Part shown: piece by piece, positions 22,526 through 33,200 of the stretch
Numbering within the stretch: the stretch's first letter is position 1
How the letters are laid out: each line of letters opens with the position of its first letter
NCBI GenBank assembly: GCA_029747015.1
Contig: JAKOGI010003022.1
Coordinates: 1-64,000, forward strand
DNA from: Carnegiea gigantea
Lineage: Eukaryota > Streptophyta > Magnoliopsida > Caryophyllales > Cactaceae
Direction of reading: 5' to 3'
DNA length: 64,000 nucleotides
Program-made: the position numbers and the translations under genes
Notes under the pieces: model-generated
Seen by the model: only the letters and a program-made list of their open reading frames with translations
The model's database searches: none
What the model was told of the DNA's origin: nothing

Positions 22526-23231
22526 CATACTGTAAGGGCCATGCTTTCGTGCTATCACCGACTAACTGTTTAGTTGTTGATTTTACCAGTTGCTTTTAAT
22601 TTGTTATCCGACGAAAGTATTAAATCGACCGTATGAGTTTTTAGCGACTAGTTTCAATAAAAGGGGCGATTATTTGACTAATATTATCATTGACGCTACT
22701 TATTTATAAAACATTTGAATCTATGCTAAACCCAGTTTTTAAAATCGCTTTCCGTTTTACTTGATAGATTCCCAAAGTTTAAACCAAAATGTACATGGTA
22801 GGTCGTTCAATGTGGGTTTAACCTAACTATTAGCGAGTACGGATCAAAATTTAGCTGTATGTTGTTAGTTTAACCCAAAACACACCAAAAAAAAAAAAGA
22901 GAAAAAGAGATTGAAAAGGGGGAAGGGGGACCGAAGTCGGGCAGAACCCGACCCCCCCTCCTCTCGCACCTCGCTCTCTCTCTCTCTGCTACGCTCTCTC
23001 TCTCTCTCGCGGGCCACCGGTCGCCGCCTGGCGTCACCGCCGGCCGTCACGTGTCGCCGGCGAGAGGAGGAGTTGTCTGGCCTCACCCACGCGTCGCCAG
23101 CCACCCAACCACTGCCTGTTTTCCTTCCCCACGTCACACGAACGAGTCAGCTCTCCAACCACGCGTCTAACACCTAAAAACCAACGCCCACGTGCCGGAT
23201 TCCGGCGAGCCACTGCCCACTCCACCTCCTC

Positions 23232-23259
23232 TATAAATCTGGGGGTCGAATTCGACCCC
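23232..23259 (+). promoter_or_regulatory. TATA box and cap-site palindrome, 5' LTR
   Basis: TATAAAT at 23232-23238 is followed at 23242-23259 by the perfect palindrome GGGGTCGAATTCGACCCC, almost at the expected RNA start. The same pair is in the 3' LTR at 30942-30948 and 30952-30969. Confidence 0.6.
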
Positions 23260-23387
23260 AGACAACCCCAAATCGCGACCAAGTCCAAGCTAGGGTTTCG
23301 GTTCTAGGTGTAGCTGAACCAAGAACGAATTCAAAAGGGTTTGGGCGTGAATTACTGCCAAGTGAGTGGGTAATTAAGCACTTTCAG

Positions 23388-26109
23388 GTGAGTAAACATC
23401 CTCTCCTAAGCTGTTGCTATTATTTTAAGTGTGAATTCAGTAGAATGATGTTGCATGTCAGATTAAGGTTAGCTCAAGTAGTTAGAAATGTCAGAGATTG
23501 ATTGAAAATGTGATGCCTCGTAATTTCAAGCCTATTTATGCACGCCCAAACCGCACAAACATACCTTGCTCACTGCCGTCAGTATGCATGTTTTGAAACA
23601 GTTAATTTTCAGCTTAGAAATGCACAGGAATTGTTATAGGCTGTAACCGTACTTTCAATAATACCTGAATTGATGCATGTGCAAACTCGCTGCCTGATAA
23701 TAACTCGAATCATGTTATGCTAAAACGACTTAAATAGGCTTGAAATGTAATTCCGAGGCAATGAATGACTCTTCAAATCGATACGTGTTAAATCGCACTT
23801 GAAAAATGACTTTAAAATGAATTATGCCTAATTAATGAGTTTTAGTTTAAAACGGAATTAAAATCGAAGTTAATTTAACGTATGTAGCTTCGATTCAAGT
23901 TAATGAGTTATAGTTTAAAACGGAATTAAAATCGAAGTTAATTTAACGTATTTAGCTTCGATTCAAGTTAATGAGTTATAGTTTAAAACGGAATTAAGAT
24001 CGAAGTTAATTTAACGCATTTAGCTTTGATTCAAGTTAATGAGTTATAGTTTAAAACGGAATTAAGATCGAAGTTAATTTAACGCATTTAGCTTCGATTC
24101 AAGTTAATGAGTTATAGTTTAAAACGGAATTAGGATCGAAGTTAATTTAACGCATTTAGCTTCGATTCAAGTTAATGAGTTATAGTTTAAAACGGAATTA
24201 AGATCGAAGTTAATTTAACGTATTTAGCTTCGATTCAAGTTAATGAGTTATAGTTTAAAACGGAATTAAAATCGAAGTTAATTTAACGTATTTAGCTTCG
24301 ATTCAAGTTAGTGAGTTGTAGTTTAAAACGGACTTAAAATCGAAGTTAATTTAACGTATTTAGCTTCGATTCAAGTTAGTGAGTTATAGTTTAAAACGGA
24401 ATTAAAATCAAAGTTAATTTAACGTATTTAGCTTCGATTCAAGTTAGTGAGTTATAGTTTAAAACGGAGTTAAAATCGAAGTTAATTTAACGTATTTAGC
24501 TTCGATTCAAGTTAGTGAGTTATAGTTTAAAACGGAATTAAAATCGAAGTTAATTTAACGTATTTAGCTTCGATTCAAGTTAATGAGTTATAGTTTAAAA
24601 CGGAATTAAGATCGAAGTTAATTTAACGTATTTAGCTTCCATTCGAATTGGACTAGCTAATGTTTTATGTGTGTAACGAAATAAATTTGAACCCTTTTTG
24701 TACATTCGTGCTAGGGAAATTACTTCTAAATGCATTGTTGTGTTTAGCATGGAATTATATTTGATTTACTGAATCAAGTATCGTTGAATTACGAATAAAT
24801 GTGGCTATTTGCACGTTTGTTGTAACGTTCCGCCGAATGATGCTGGTTGCTCAGGTAAGGGCCTAAACCTCCCTCTCTTTTTCATAAGCTAATATGATAA
24901 GATGATGTGATTAATAAATCGATGAATCGAGTTGGTAGTTGGATGGGTTGAGGAAAGAATTATGAGCGATCGAGGTCTTGTGGTACGGTGCTTGTGAGGA
25001 GGGAGTTCGGGTTATGAAATTACCGCAATCGTGTGGATTGCGAGGCCATGTATGGCTCATTGTGTTGAAATGATTACGAAGTGTTTAAATGTGATGTGTG
25101 TGTTTCCCTTTCCTTGCATATTTAAAATGTAACATGTGTATGGAAAGGGGATGTTTTGACTAATGACTTTTCATGTGTTTTAAATGAACAATAGCCATGT
25201 CTAGTAACGAGCTATGGCCTATTTTAGCTATTCAAATAGTATTTGGGAGGAACCCCTAAAACGTTTTAACAAAAGGGAGATGGGAATTATACGTTGAATG
25301 ATCTCATTGTTTGAAACGGAAAACTACTAGCCGTTATGGCCGATACGCTTTGAGTGGCTAAGATAATGTGATGCGGACAATATGATATAATGTAATGTTT
25401 TCCTAGGGGATAAGTCCGGATAAACCCTAGAGGCCCTGACGAGGGTTAATATAATGGTCCGAAATGTTATATGTAGCCATCCCGGGAGTAAGAGCTTAAG
25501 CATGAGCGTTAGGTCTCACTATGGGATCGAGGATAGTTCTCACCCAATCAGCACCCTGTAATGATCTTAGGCTACAAGTATTTTCCTTATGAATGAAAAA
25601 TGTAGTTGGCAATTGCCGTCTTAAATGCTTTATGAAAAGAAAGGTTGAAGGTCGACTAATAGTTGATTGAAAGAAAGATGAGCAGTCGTAATACGACTAA
25701 TATGAATGAAAATGCTTTGTTTCATATGATCTCAAGTAGTGTATGGTCAAGTTCTCATGTTTACTCCAGATAGTTGCGTTTGCATCAAGTCATTATGTTG
25801 CGTTAAGTAACTATACTTAGAAAGTGCATGTTGGACGAATGAGTATTAATACATCTCACAATCACGTCCTATGATGCCCATCCTTAACATGCCAACGTTC
25901 CTCGCATGAAGAACACTTTATGTTAATAATATGGTCAAGTGCCCCTAATGTGTATCGCATAGCTCAACGTAACTTGAATACCACGTGCACATTACAAATG
26001 CACACTAAAGGTCATAGAACTTGGAAAAGGTTTACTTTAGGAAGTGGAGGGGGCACTCATTGAGCACGTAGTGACTCACTCCATTTCCTTCCCCTTTTCC
26101 CCTTCCCAG
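23388..26109 (+). other. Candidate leader intron in the 5' LTR
   Basis: CAG/GTGAGTA at 23385-23394 is a near-ideal splice donor. A long pyrimidine run ending TTCCCAG/G at 26109-26110 is a good acceptor. Both are kept in the 3' LTR (donor 31098, acceptor 33958). If used, splicing would remove the 68-bp array from the RNA. Prediction only. Confidence 0.35.
23831..24644. repeat. 68-bp tandem array, 12 units, 5' LTR
   Basis: Period 68 (for example GTTAATG at 23899 and 23967). Each unit holds ATCGAAGTTA and, 12 bases on, TAGCTTCGAT, which pair as a 10-bp stem with one G-U wobble in RNA. Units differ by one or a few bases (AAAATCG/AAGATCG, CGTATTT/CGCATTT). Confidence 0.9.
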
Positions 26110-26577
26110 GTAATGGATGAAAGATTATGCGTGCTGCTTGCTTACGGACATCCAGTCTTCCAGAAAGTGTTCTTATGTTGCTGCTGCTTGCTGAAGCTGC
26201 CATGTCCTTCTTTGTTAGATGTAATGTAAAGAGTAAACATGTAGTTGGCTCTGGACTATCTGCGAACCATGTAACTAACTGTATGACTGTTGTAAAGGCA
26301 TAAGCCTCAACCGCGAGTGTGTGACTCGCTGGAAACTCCTATTTCCTTTTTGAATTTTAGTTGTAATGATACAGGTACCCTACAAATTATAATGTAAATT
26401 ATGGAAATGTTGATATTACAGACGGAACTCTGCCGGATTCGTCCCAGGTTTTTCTAACCTAAGCTAAAGTTGGGTAAAAATTAAGAAAAAAATTAAAAGA
26501 AGAAGAGCCTTAAGGGTCTCCTCGGGGGATCCTAGCGGTGTGACATCCCCGGTAGGTAGTGGGGGTGTTACATTGGG

Positions 26578-26595
26578 TGGTATCAGAGCCATAGG
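26578..26595 (+). other. Primer binding site (tRNA-Met) of the chromovirus
   Basis: TGGTATCAGAGCCATAGG starts five bases after the 5' LTR; the first 12 bases match the initiator-tRNA-Met site exactly. Confidence 0.85.
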
Positions 26596-26744
26596 TTGCA
26601 TATGCATATAGATGTGACCTTAGGAGTGTCAATTTGTGAAATTATGTGCCTTAAAGTGTTTACTTGAGCCTACTATGTGCTTACTTGAGGACACATACTA
26701 GAACATGGTTTAGGACTCCCATTCAAATGCGTGCTTCTTAGTTC

Positions 26745-27458
26745 ATGTCTAATCTCGTGTGGTGGTGTAGGATGGTGTTTAGCATTGATGATTTCGAGTC
26801 CCTCCCATTCTGGCTGGCCGCGTGGAATGCGGTTTTCTTTTGGGAAGCAATGATTAGGAGTAACCAGAGGGGACCCTTACGGGTCCCCCAAAACCACTGG
26901 ACTTACAAGTTCATCCGAACGATGCCGTGCACGGGAAGATGGGGCGAGGTCACCTCAATCCTCCGTCTATTCCATGTACGCAGGGGAGCTTATACTCCGT
27001 TTACTTTCCGGGGATTAGTGGATTTCCTGATGTTAGCAGAAGGACGGGTGGATTCCTTAGGAAGTACCCCCTTGGGAAGGAGCGATGTTGTCATGCAAAT
27101 GATCAATACGGCTCTAATTGCTCCTGCTGCTACCCAACAACTACCAATCACAATAGTAGAGAGAAATCAGATTGAACATCGTCAAATGAGACTTCTGTTC
27201 GCAGAAAACCCTCAGGCAAGACGATACAAGCGAGTAGCCACTCTATGGGCACGTTGGATAGATTCCTTTGGTGCACAATACCCCCGGGGTTGGCAAGCCA
27301 CGATGCTCAGAATGAGAGAACTGGTGGATGGAGCACCTGATGTGGAGTACTCCCCACCATTTGTGTTATGGGACCTACTAGCCCCAGTTGAGTCTGAGGG
27401 CTCGAATGATCCAACGGTAGATGATCCCCCTGAAGAGGGTTCCTCAGGTGGTAATTAG
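26745..27458 (+). CDS. Unknown 237-residue ORF between LTR and gag
   Basis: I do not recognise this protein. It is open for 237 codons from ATG 26745 (a second ATG at 26772 gives MVFSIDDFES). It is aromatic-rich at the start (FWLAAWNAVFFWEAM), has arginine-rich middle parts (RHQMRL-like, RRYKRVATLWARW) and an acidic, proline/glycine C-terminus (PTVDDPPEEGSSGG). There is no signal peptide, zinc finger or catalytic motif. It stays intact although the pol gene downstream is frameshifted and has a stop. It could be an extra retroelement ORF, a highly diverged Gag N-terminal part or a captured host fragment. Confidence 0.5.
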   Translation: MSNLVWWCRMVFSIDDFESLPFWLAAWNAVFFWEAMIRSNQRGPLRVPQNHWTYKFIRTMPCTGRWGEVTSILRLFHVRRGAYTPFTFRGLVDFLMLAEGRVDSLGSTPLGRSDVVMQMINTALIAPAATQQLPITIVERNQIEHRQMRLLFAENPQARRYKRVATLWARWIDSFGAQYPRGWQATMLRMRELVDGAPDVEYSPPFVLWDLLAPVESEGSNDPTVDDPPEEGSSGGN

Positions 27459-27789
27459 GGTGGGAATAGGGGCTATGTGTAGCCTGGAGTCGCCAATGTG
27501 TGCATTGTATTTAAATAAAACTTGGTTAATGTGCGTTTGAAAATGAATAAACATGGGTGATACCCGATATTTCGTGATTCGTGAAAGCGGATTTTTTTTT
27601 TTTTTGAGAAGTGATTCGTGCGACCAAAATAGGATCCCCTGAATACTTAAAGCTCGGACTTTCTTTAATGTTGTCTATGTTTATAAATGCTTTTGACCAT
27701 CTATTTTTATGAATAAAACTAAACAAGCTTTGTCATACACGCTGGTAGTCCACTGCCTCACGAGGACCGGATGGCGGCACAACCGCCTT
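27459..27789. other. Non-coding gap with several AATAAA signals
   Basis: No coding signal. AATAAA occurs near 27514, 27546 and 27713, and a T-run lies at 27592-27605. These could terminate an RNA carrying the upstream ORF, which is inference. Confidence 0.4.
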
Positions 27790-28394
27790 GGGATGATTTG
27801 TCAGTTTATAGTTTGAGACCACCAGGTTTTATGGTGGAACAGATCTCTTTCTATTGAGGAATGGCTCGAAGGATTGAGAATTTTGTTGAAGTAATGGACT
27901 GCCCCCGAAATTTTAAAGTACATCTGGCGACCCATCAGTTCGAAAAGGAAGCAGAATTCTGGTGGGGCACTGTCAAACCTCGAGCGGGTGAACCGGCTCT
28001 AACTTGGGAACAACTAAAAACTGTGATAGATGCTCAGTATTACCCACGAGATGTAAAGAGGGCAAAGGTGGAGGCCATTATAAACTGGCCAAGACCAACA
28101 AACGTCTCCGAAGTGCGAAGCTTTTTAGGTATAGCTGGCTACTATCGAAGGTTTGGAGAAGGATTTTCAAAACTAGCCTTACCTATTACCAAACTACTTC
28201 GGAAGGCCACTAAATTTGAATGGACCCCAGAGTGTGAAGATAGCTTTAAGGAGTTAAAGAAACGTTTGGTATCTGCACCAATATTGGCGATACCTGAAGG
28301 CAATGAAGGATTTGTAATCTACAGTGATGCGTCCAAGAAGGGACTGGGTTATGTATTAATGCAGAAAGATAGAGTTATTGCTTATGCCTCTCGC
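27790..28394 (+). pseudogene. Gag fragment fused in frame to RT thumb and RNase H start
   Basis: Gag residues ([44 protein letters not shown]) run without a break into [20 protein letters not shown], the connection after the RT palm of Ty3 elements. The join is near 28065-28075 within GGGCAAAGG. All of the zinc knuckle, protease and RT catalytic core are deleted. RNase H begins with [20 protein letters not shown] at 28395 follows YASR, where glutamine is usual. Upstream, the gag start near 27800-27860 is itself frameshifted. Confidence 0.85.
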
Positions 28395-28397
28395 TAA

Positions 28398-29231
28398 TTG
28401 AAGCCCTACGAAGAGAATTATCCAACACATGACCTAGAATTGGCCGCGGTGGTATTTGCCTTGAAAATCTGGAGACATTACCTCTATGGAGTGAGGTGTG
28501 AAGTATACACTGACCACAAGAGCTTGAAATACATCTTTACTCAAAAAGAGTTAAACATGAGACAAAGAAGATGGCTAGAACTCCTTAAGGATTATGATAT
28601 GGAGATCAAATATCATCCTGGAAGAGCAAACGTGGTGGCTGACACACTGAGTAGAAAATCCATGGGGTCTGTAGCCTGTCTACTTACACAAGAAAAGAGA
28701 CTCCTAAGGGAGCTCGACGTGCTACAAACAGAGGTAGTACTGCGAGGAAATCAAGGCTACTTGACAGCGCTCCAAGTCTCTTCGCCATTGATCGAAACGA
28801 TCAAACAACAGCAGAAGGATGACCCTGAACTTATGAGGACAAAGAAAGGCATGGAAGAGGGAAAGAACAAGGAATTCTCCATCCAAAATGAGGTACTTTG
28901 GTATGGGAATAGACTGTGTGTACCGAACATAACAGCTCTCAAGGAGGAATTATTAAAGGAGGCGCACAATTCCACACTTGTTGTACACCCTGGAAGTACG
29001 AAGATGTACCATGATTTGAAGACCCATTACTGGTGGAATGGCATGAAAAGGGATATCGCAGAGTACGTGGCTCGATGCCTTACGTGCCAACGGGTGAAAA
29101 CCGAGCATCAGACACTCGGAGGTTTACTGCAACCCTTGCCAATTCCTGAGTGGAAATGGGAACACATCACCATGGATTTCATGATTGGAATGCCAAAACC
29201 ATCAAACAACACGACGGTGTGTGGGTTATAG
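28398..29231 (+). pseudogene. RNase H (rest) and integrase N-terminal part
   Basis: In the same frame as the preceding piece, beyond the TAA. RNase H continues with [17 protein letters not shown] and ends with NVVADTLSR. The HHCC zinc-binding domain of integrase follows ([20 protein letters not shown]), then the start of the core ([11 protein letters not shown]). A one-base loss near 29195-29200 shifts the frame so the reading ends at TAG 29229-29231. Confidence 0.85.
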
Positions 29232-30244
29232 TTGACAGATTGACCAAGGCTGCACACTTCTTGCCCATCAAGGCCACTTTCACCTCTGAGCAACTAGCTA
29301 ACCTATACATTAAGGAGATAGTTAGACTGCATGGTGTGCCACTCAGTATTGTATCAGATCGCGATACCAAGTTTGTATCTCGCTTCTGGCATGGGTTTCA
29401 AAGAGCAATGGGCACAAAATTACGATTAAGTAAGGGCTTCCATCCTCAGACGGACGGTCAATCCGAAAGAACTATTCAAACTCTGGAGGATATGTTGAGA
29501 GCCTGTGCCCTCGATTCTGCTGGAACTTGGGATCATAATTTGCCTCTGGTTGAATTTGCGTACAATAATAGTCCCCACGCCAGTATAGGCATGGCTCCTT
29601 TCGAGGCGCTATACGGTAGACGTTGCAGAACTCCAGTTTGTTGGAATGAAATAGGAGAAAGGGAACCATCCAAGGTTGACTTAATCGATCGAACGATCGG
29701 AATAATCAAGGCCATCCACCAGAGATTGCAAGTTGCGCAAAGTAGACAAAAGAGCTACGCGGATAATAGGAGAAGGCCACTGGAGTTTGAGATTGGAGAC
29801 CATGTATTTCTGAAAGTGTCCCCACTCAAGGGAAGCATAAGATTTGGACAAAAGGGGAAACTAAGCCCACGGTTCATTGGACCGTTTGAAGTCTTGCAGA
29901 AAGTAGGATCGGTTGCGTACCAACTGGCCTTAACACCCTCATTGCAAGGCATCCACGATGTATTTCATGTATCCAGTCTCAGGAAATATGTTCCGGATCC
30001 GAATCATGTCATCCGATATGAACCCCTACAAGTTAAGGAAAATCTTACCTATGTAGAAGAACCCATTCGGATTTTGGAGAAGACGGAAAGGAAGCTCAGA
30101 AATAGGAGCATTCCCTACGTTAAGGTGTTATGGAAACATCACAAGGTGGCAGAAGCAACTTGGGAGTTGGAAAGCGAAATGCGTGAGAAATATCCCGCAT
30201 TATTTTCACCAGGTGAGCAAATTTCGAGGACGAAATTCTTTTAA
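29150..30244 (+). pseudogene. Integrase core and C-terminal chromodomain-like region
   Basis: Frame after the shift. The integrase core has [27 protein letters not shown] and the DD35E glutamate region TDGQSERTIQTLEDML. A GPY/F-like module follows (KLSPRFIGPFEVLQKVGSVA). The C-terminus, ILEKTERKLRNRSIP then VLWKHHKVAEATWELE, is the chromodomain version found in Tekay/Del chromoviruses. It ends just before the polypurine tract. Confidence 0.88.
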
Positions 30245-30254
30245 GGGGGGAGAG
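30242..30254 (+). other. Polypurine tract of the chromovirus
   Basis: TAAGGGGGGAGAG directly abuts the 3' LTR. Confidence 0.85.
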
Positions 30255-33200
30255 TGTAAGGGCCATGCTTTCGTGCTATCACCGACTAACTGTTTAGTTG
30301 TTGATTTTACCAGTTGCTTTTAATTTGTTATCCGACGAAAGTATTAAATCGACCGTATGAGTTTTTAGCGACTAGTTTCAATAAAAGGGGCGATTATTTG
30401 ACTAATATTATCATTGACGCTACTTATTTATAAAACATTTGAATCTATGCTAAACACAGTTTTTAAAATCGCTTTTCGTTTTACTTGACAGATTCCCAAA
30501 GTTTAAACCAAAATGTACATGGTAGGTCGTTCAATTTGGGTTTAACCTAACTATTAGCGAGTACGGATCAAAATTTAGCTGTATGTTGTTAGTTTAACCC
30601 AAAAAAAAAAAAAAAAAGTTTGAAAAGGGGGAAGGGGGACCGAAGTCGGGCAGAACCCGACCCCCCCTCCTCTCGCACCTCGCTCTCTCTCTCTCTGCTA
30701 CGCTCTCTCTCTCTCTCGCGGGCCACCGGTCGCCGCCCGGCGTCACCGCCGGCCGTCACGTGTCGCCGGCGAGAGGAGGAGCTGTCTGGCCTCACCCACG
30801 CGTCGCCAGCCACCCAACCACTGCCTGTTTTCCTTCCCCCACGTCCCACGAACGAGTCAGCTCTCCAACCACGCGTCTAACACCTAAAAACCACCGCCCA
30901 CGTGCCGGATTCCGGCGAGCCACTGCCCACTCCACCTCCTCTATAAATCTGGGGGTCGAATTCGACCCCAGACAACCCCAAATCGCGACCAAGTCAAAGC
31001 TAGGGTTTCGGTTCTGGGTGTAGCTGAACCAAGAACGAATTCAAAAGGGTTTGGGCGTGAATTACTGCCAAGTGAGTGGGTAATTAAGCACTTTCAGGTG
31101 AGTAAACATCCTCTCCTAAGCTGTTGCTGTTATTTTAAGTGTGAATTCAGTAGAATGATGTTGCATGTCAGATTAAGGTTAGCTCAAGTAGTTAGAAATG
31201 TCAGAGATTGATTGAAAATGTGATGCCTGGTAATTTCAAGCCTATTTATGCACGCCCAAACCGCACAAACATACCTTGCTCACTGTCGTCAGTATGCATG
31301 TTTTGAAACAGTAAATTTTCAGCTTAGAAATGCACAGGAATTGTTATAGGCTGTAGCCGTACTTTCAATAATACCTGAATTGATGCATGTGCAAACTCGC
31401 TGCCTGATAATATCTCGAATCATGTTATGCTAAAACGACTTAAATAGGCTTGAAATGTAATTCCGAGGCAATGAATGACTCTTCGAATCGATACGTGTTA
31501 AATCGCGCTTGAAAAATGACTTTAAAATGAATTATGCCTAATTAATGAGTTATAGTTTAAAACGGAATTAAGATCGAAGTTAATTTAACGTATTTAGCTT
31601 CGATTCAAGTTAATGAGTTATAGTTTAAAACGGAATTAAGATCGAAGTTAATTTAACGCATTTAGCTTCGATTCAAGTTAATGAGTTATAGTTTAAAACG
31701 GAACTAAGATCGAAGTTAATTTAACGCATTTAGCTTCGATTCAAGTTAATGAGTTATAGTTTAAAACGGAATTAAGATCGAAGTTAATTTAACGTATTTA
31801 GCTTCGATTCAAGTTAATGAGTTATAGTTTAAAACGGAATTAAGATCGAAGTTAATTTATCGCATTTAGCTTCGATTCAAGTTAATGAGTTATAGTTTAA
31901 AACGGAATTAAGATCGAAGTTAATTTAACGTATTTAGCTTCGATTCAAGTTAATGAGTTATAGTTTAAAACGGAATTAAGATCGAAGTTACTTTAACGCA
32001 TTTAGCTTCGATTCAGTTACTGAGTATAGTTTAAAAACGGAATTAGGATCGAAGTTAATTTAACGTATTTATGCTCCTCGATTCAAAGTAATGAGTCATA
32101 GTTTGAAACGGAATTTAAATCGAAGTTAATTATAACGCATTTGCTTCGATTCAAGTTAATGAGTTATAGTTTAAAACGGAATTAAGATCGAAGTTAATTT
32201 AACGCATTTAGCTTCGATTCAAGTTAATGAGTTATAGTTTAAAACGGAATTAGGATCGAAGTTAATTTAACGTATTTAGCTTCGATTCAAGTTAATGAGT
32301 CATAGTTTAAAACGGAATTAGGATCGAAGTTAATTTAACGTATTTAGCTTCGATTCAAGTTAATGAGTTATAGTTTAAAACGGAATTAAAATCGAAGTTA
32401 ATTTAACGTATTTAGCATCGATTCAAGTTATGCAGCTAATTTATGAAAATGGATTAAAAACGAAGTTAGTCTAACGTGTTTAGCTTCCATTCGAATTGGA
32501 CTAGCTAATGTTTTATGTGTGTAACAAAATAAATTTGAACCCTTTTAGTACATTCGTGCTAGGGAAATTACTTCGAAATGCATTGTTGTATTTAGCATGG
32601 AATTATATTTGATTTACTGAATAAAGTATCGTTGAATTACGAATAAATGTGGCTATTTGCACGTTTGTTGTAACGTTCCGCCGAATGATGCTGGTTGTTC
32701 AGGTAAGGGCCTAAACTCCCCTCTCTTTTTCATAAGCTAATATGATAAGATGATGTGATTAATAAATCGATGAATCAAGTTGGTAGTTGGATGGTTTGAG
32801 GAAAGAATTATGAGCGATCGAGGTCTTGTGGTACGGTGCTTGTGAGGAGGGAGTTCGGGTTATGAAATTACCGCAATCGTATGGATTGCGAGGCCATGTG
32901 TGGCTCATTGTGTTGAAATGATTACGAAGTGTTTAAATGTGATGTGTGTGTTTCCCTTTCCTTGTATATTTAAAATGTAACATGTGTATGGAGGGGGGAT
33001 GTTTTGACTAATGACTTTTCATGTGTTTTAAATGAACAATAGCCATGTCTAGTAACGAGCTATGGCCTATTTTAGCTATTCAAATAGTATTTGGGAGGAA
33101 CCCATAAAACGTTTTAACAAAAGGGAGATGGGAATTATACGTTGAATGATTTCATTGTTTGAAACGGAAAACTATTAGCCGTTATGGCCGATACGCTTTG

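Larger units (their letters stand above)
22531..26572 (+). repeat. 5' LTR of the chromovirus
   Basis: 4042 bp from TGTAAGGGCC to GGGTGTTACA. It contains a CT/GA microsatellite, two CACGTG boxes (23048, 23189), a TATA box, a cap-site palindrome, the 68-bp array and a pyrimidine-rich splice-acceptor-like site near 26109. The RNA start is only about 0.7 kb into the LTR, so most of it would be R-U5 leader. Confidence 0.9.

Noticed and set aside
22865..23288. Overlapping frames on both strands, repeated at 30589-31023
   Set aside because: They lie in the GC-rich, CT/GA-repeat promoter region of the LTRs; arginine/serine runs follow composition.
23831..24644. Regular repeats that might suggest a CRISPR array or centromeric satellite
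   Set aside because: The units are contiguous, with no unique spacers, in plant DNA, and lie at the same place in both LTRs of one retrotransposon.
26044..26229. 61-residue frame repeated at 33893-34078
   Set aside because: Same position in both chromovirus LTRs. It covers the pyrimidine-rich splice-like region and has no protein motif.
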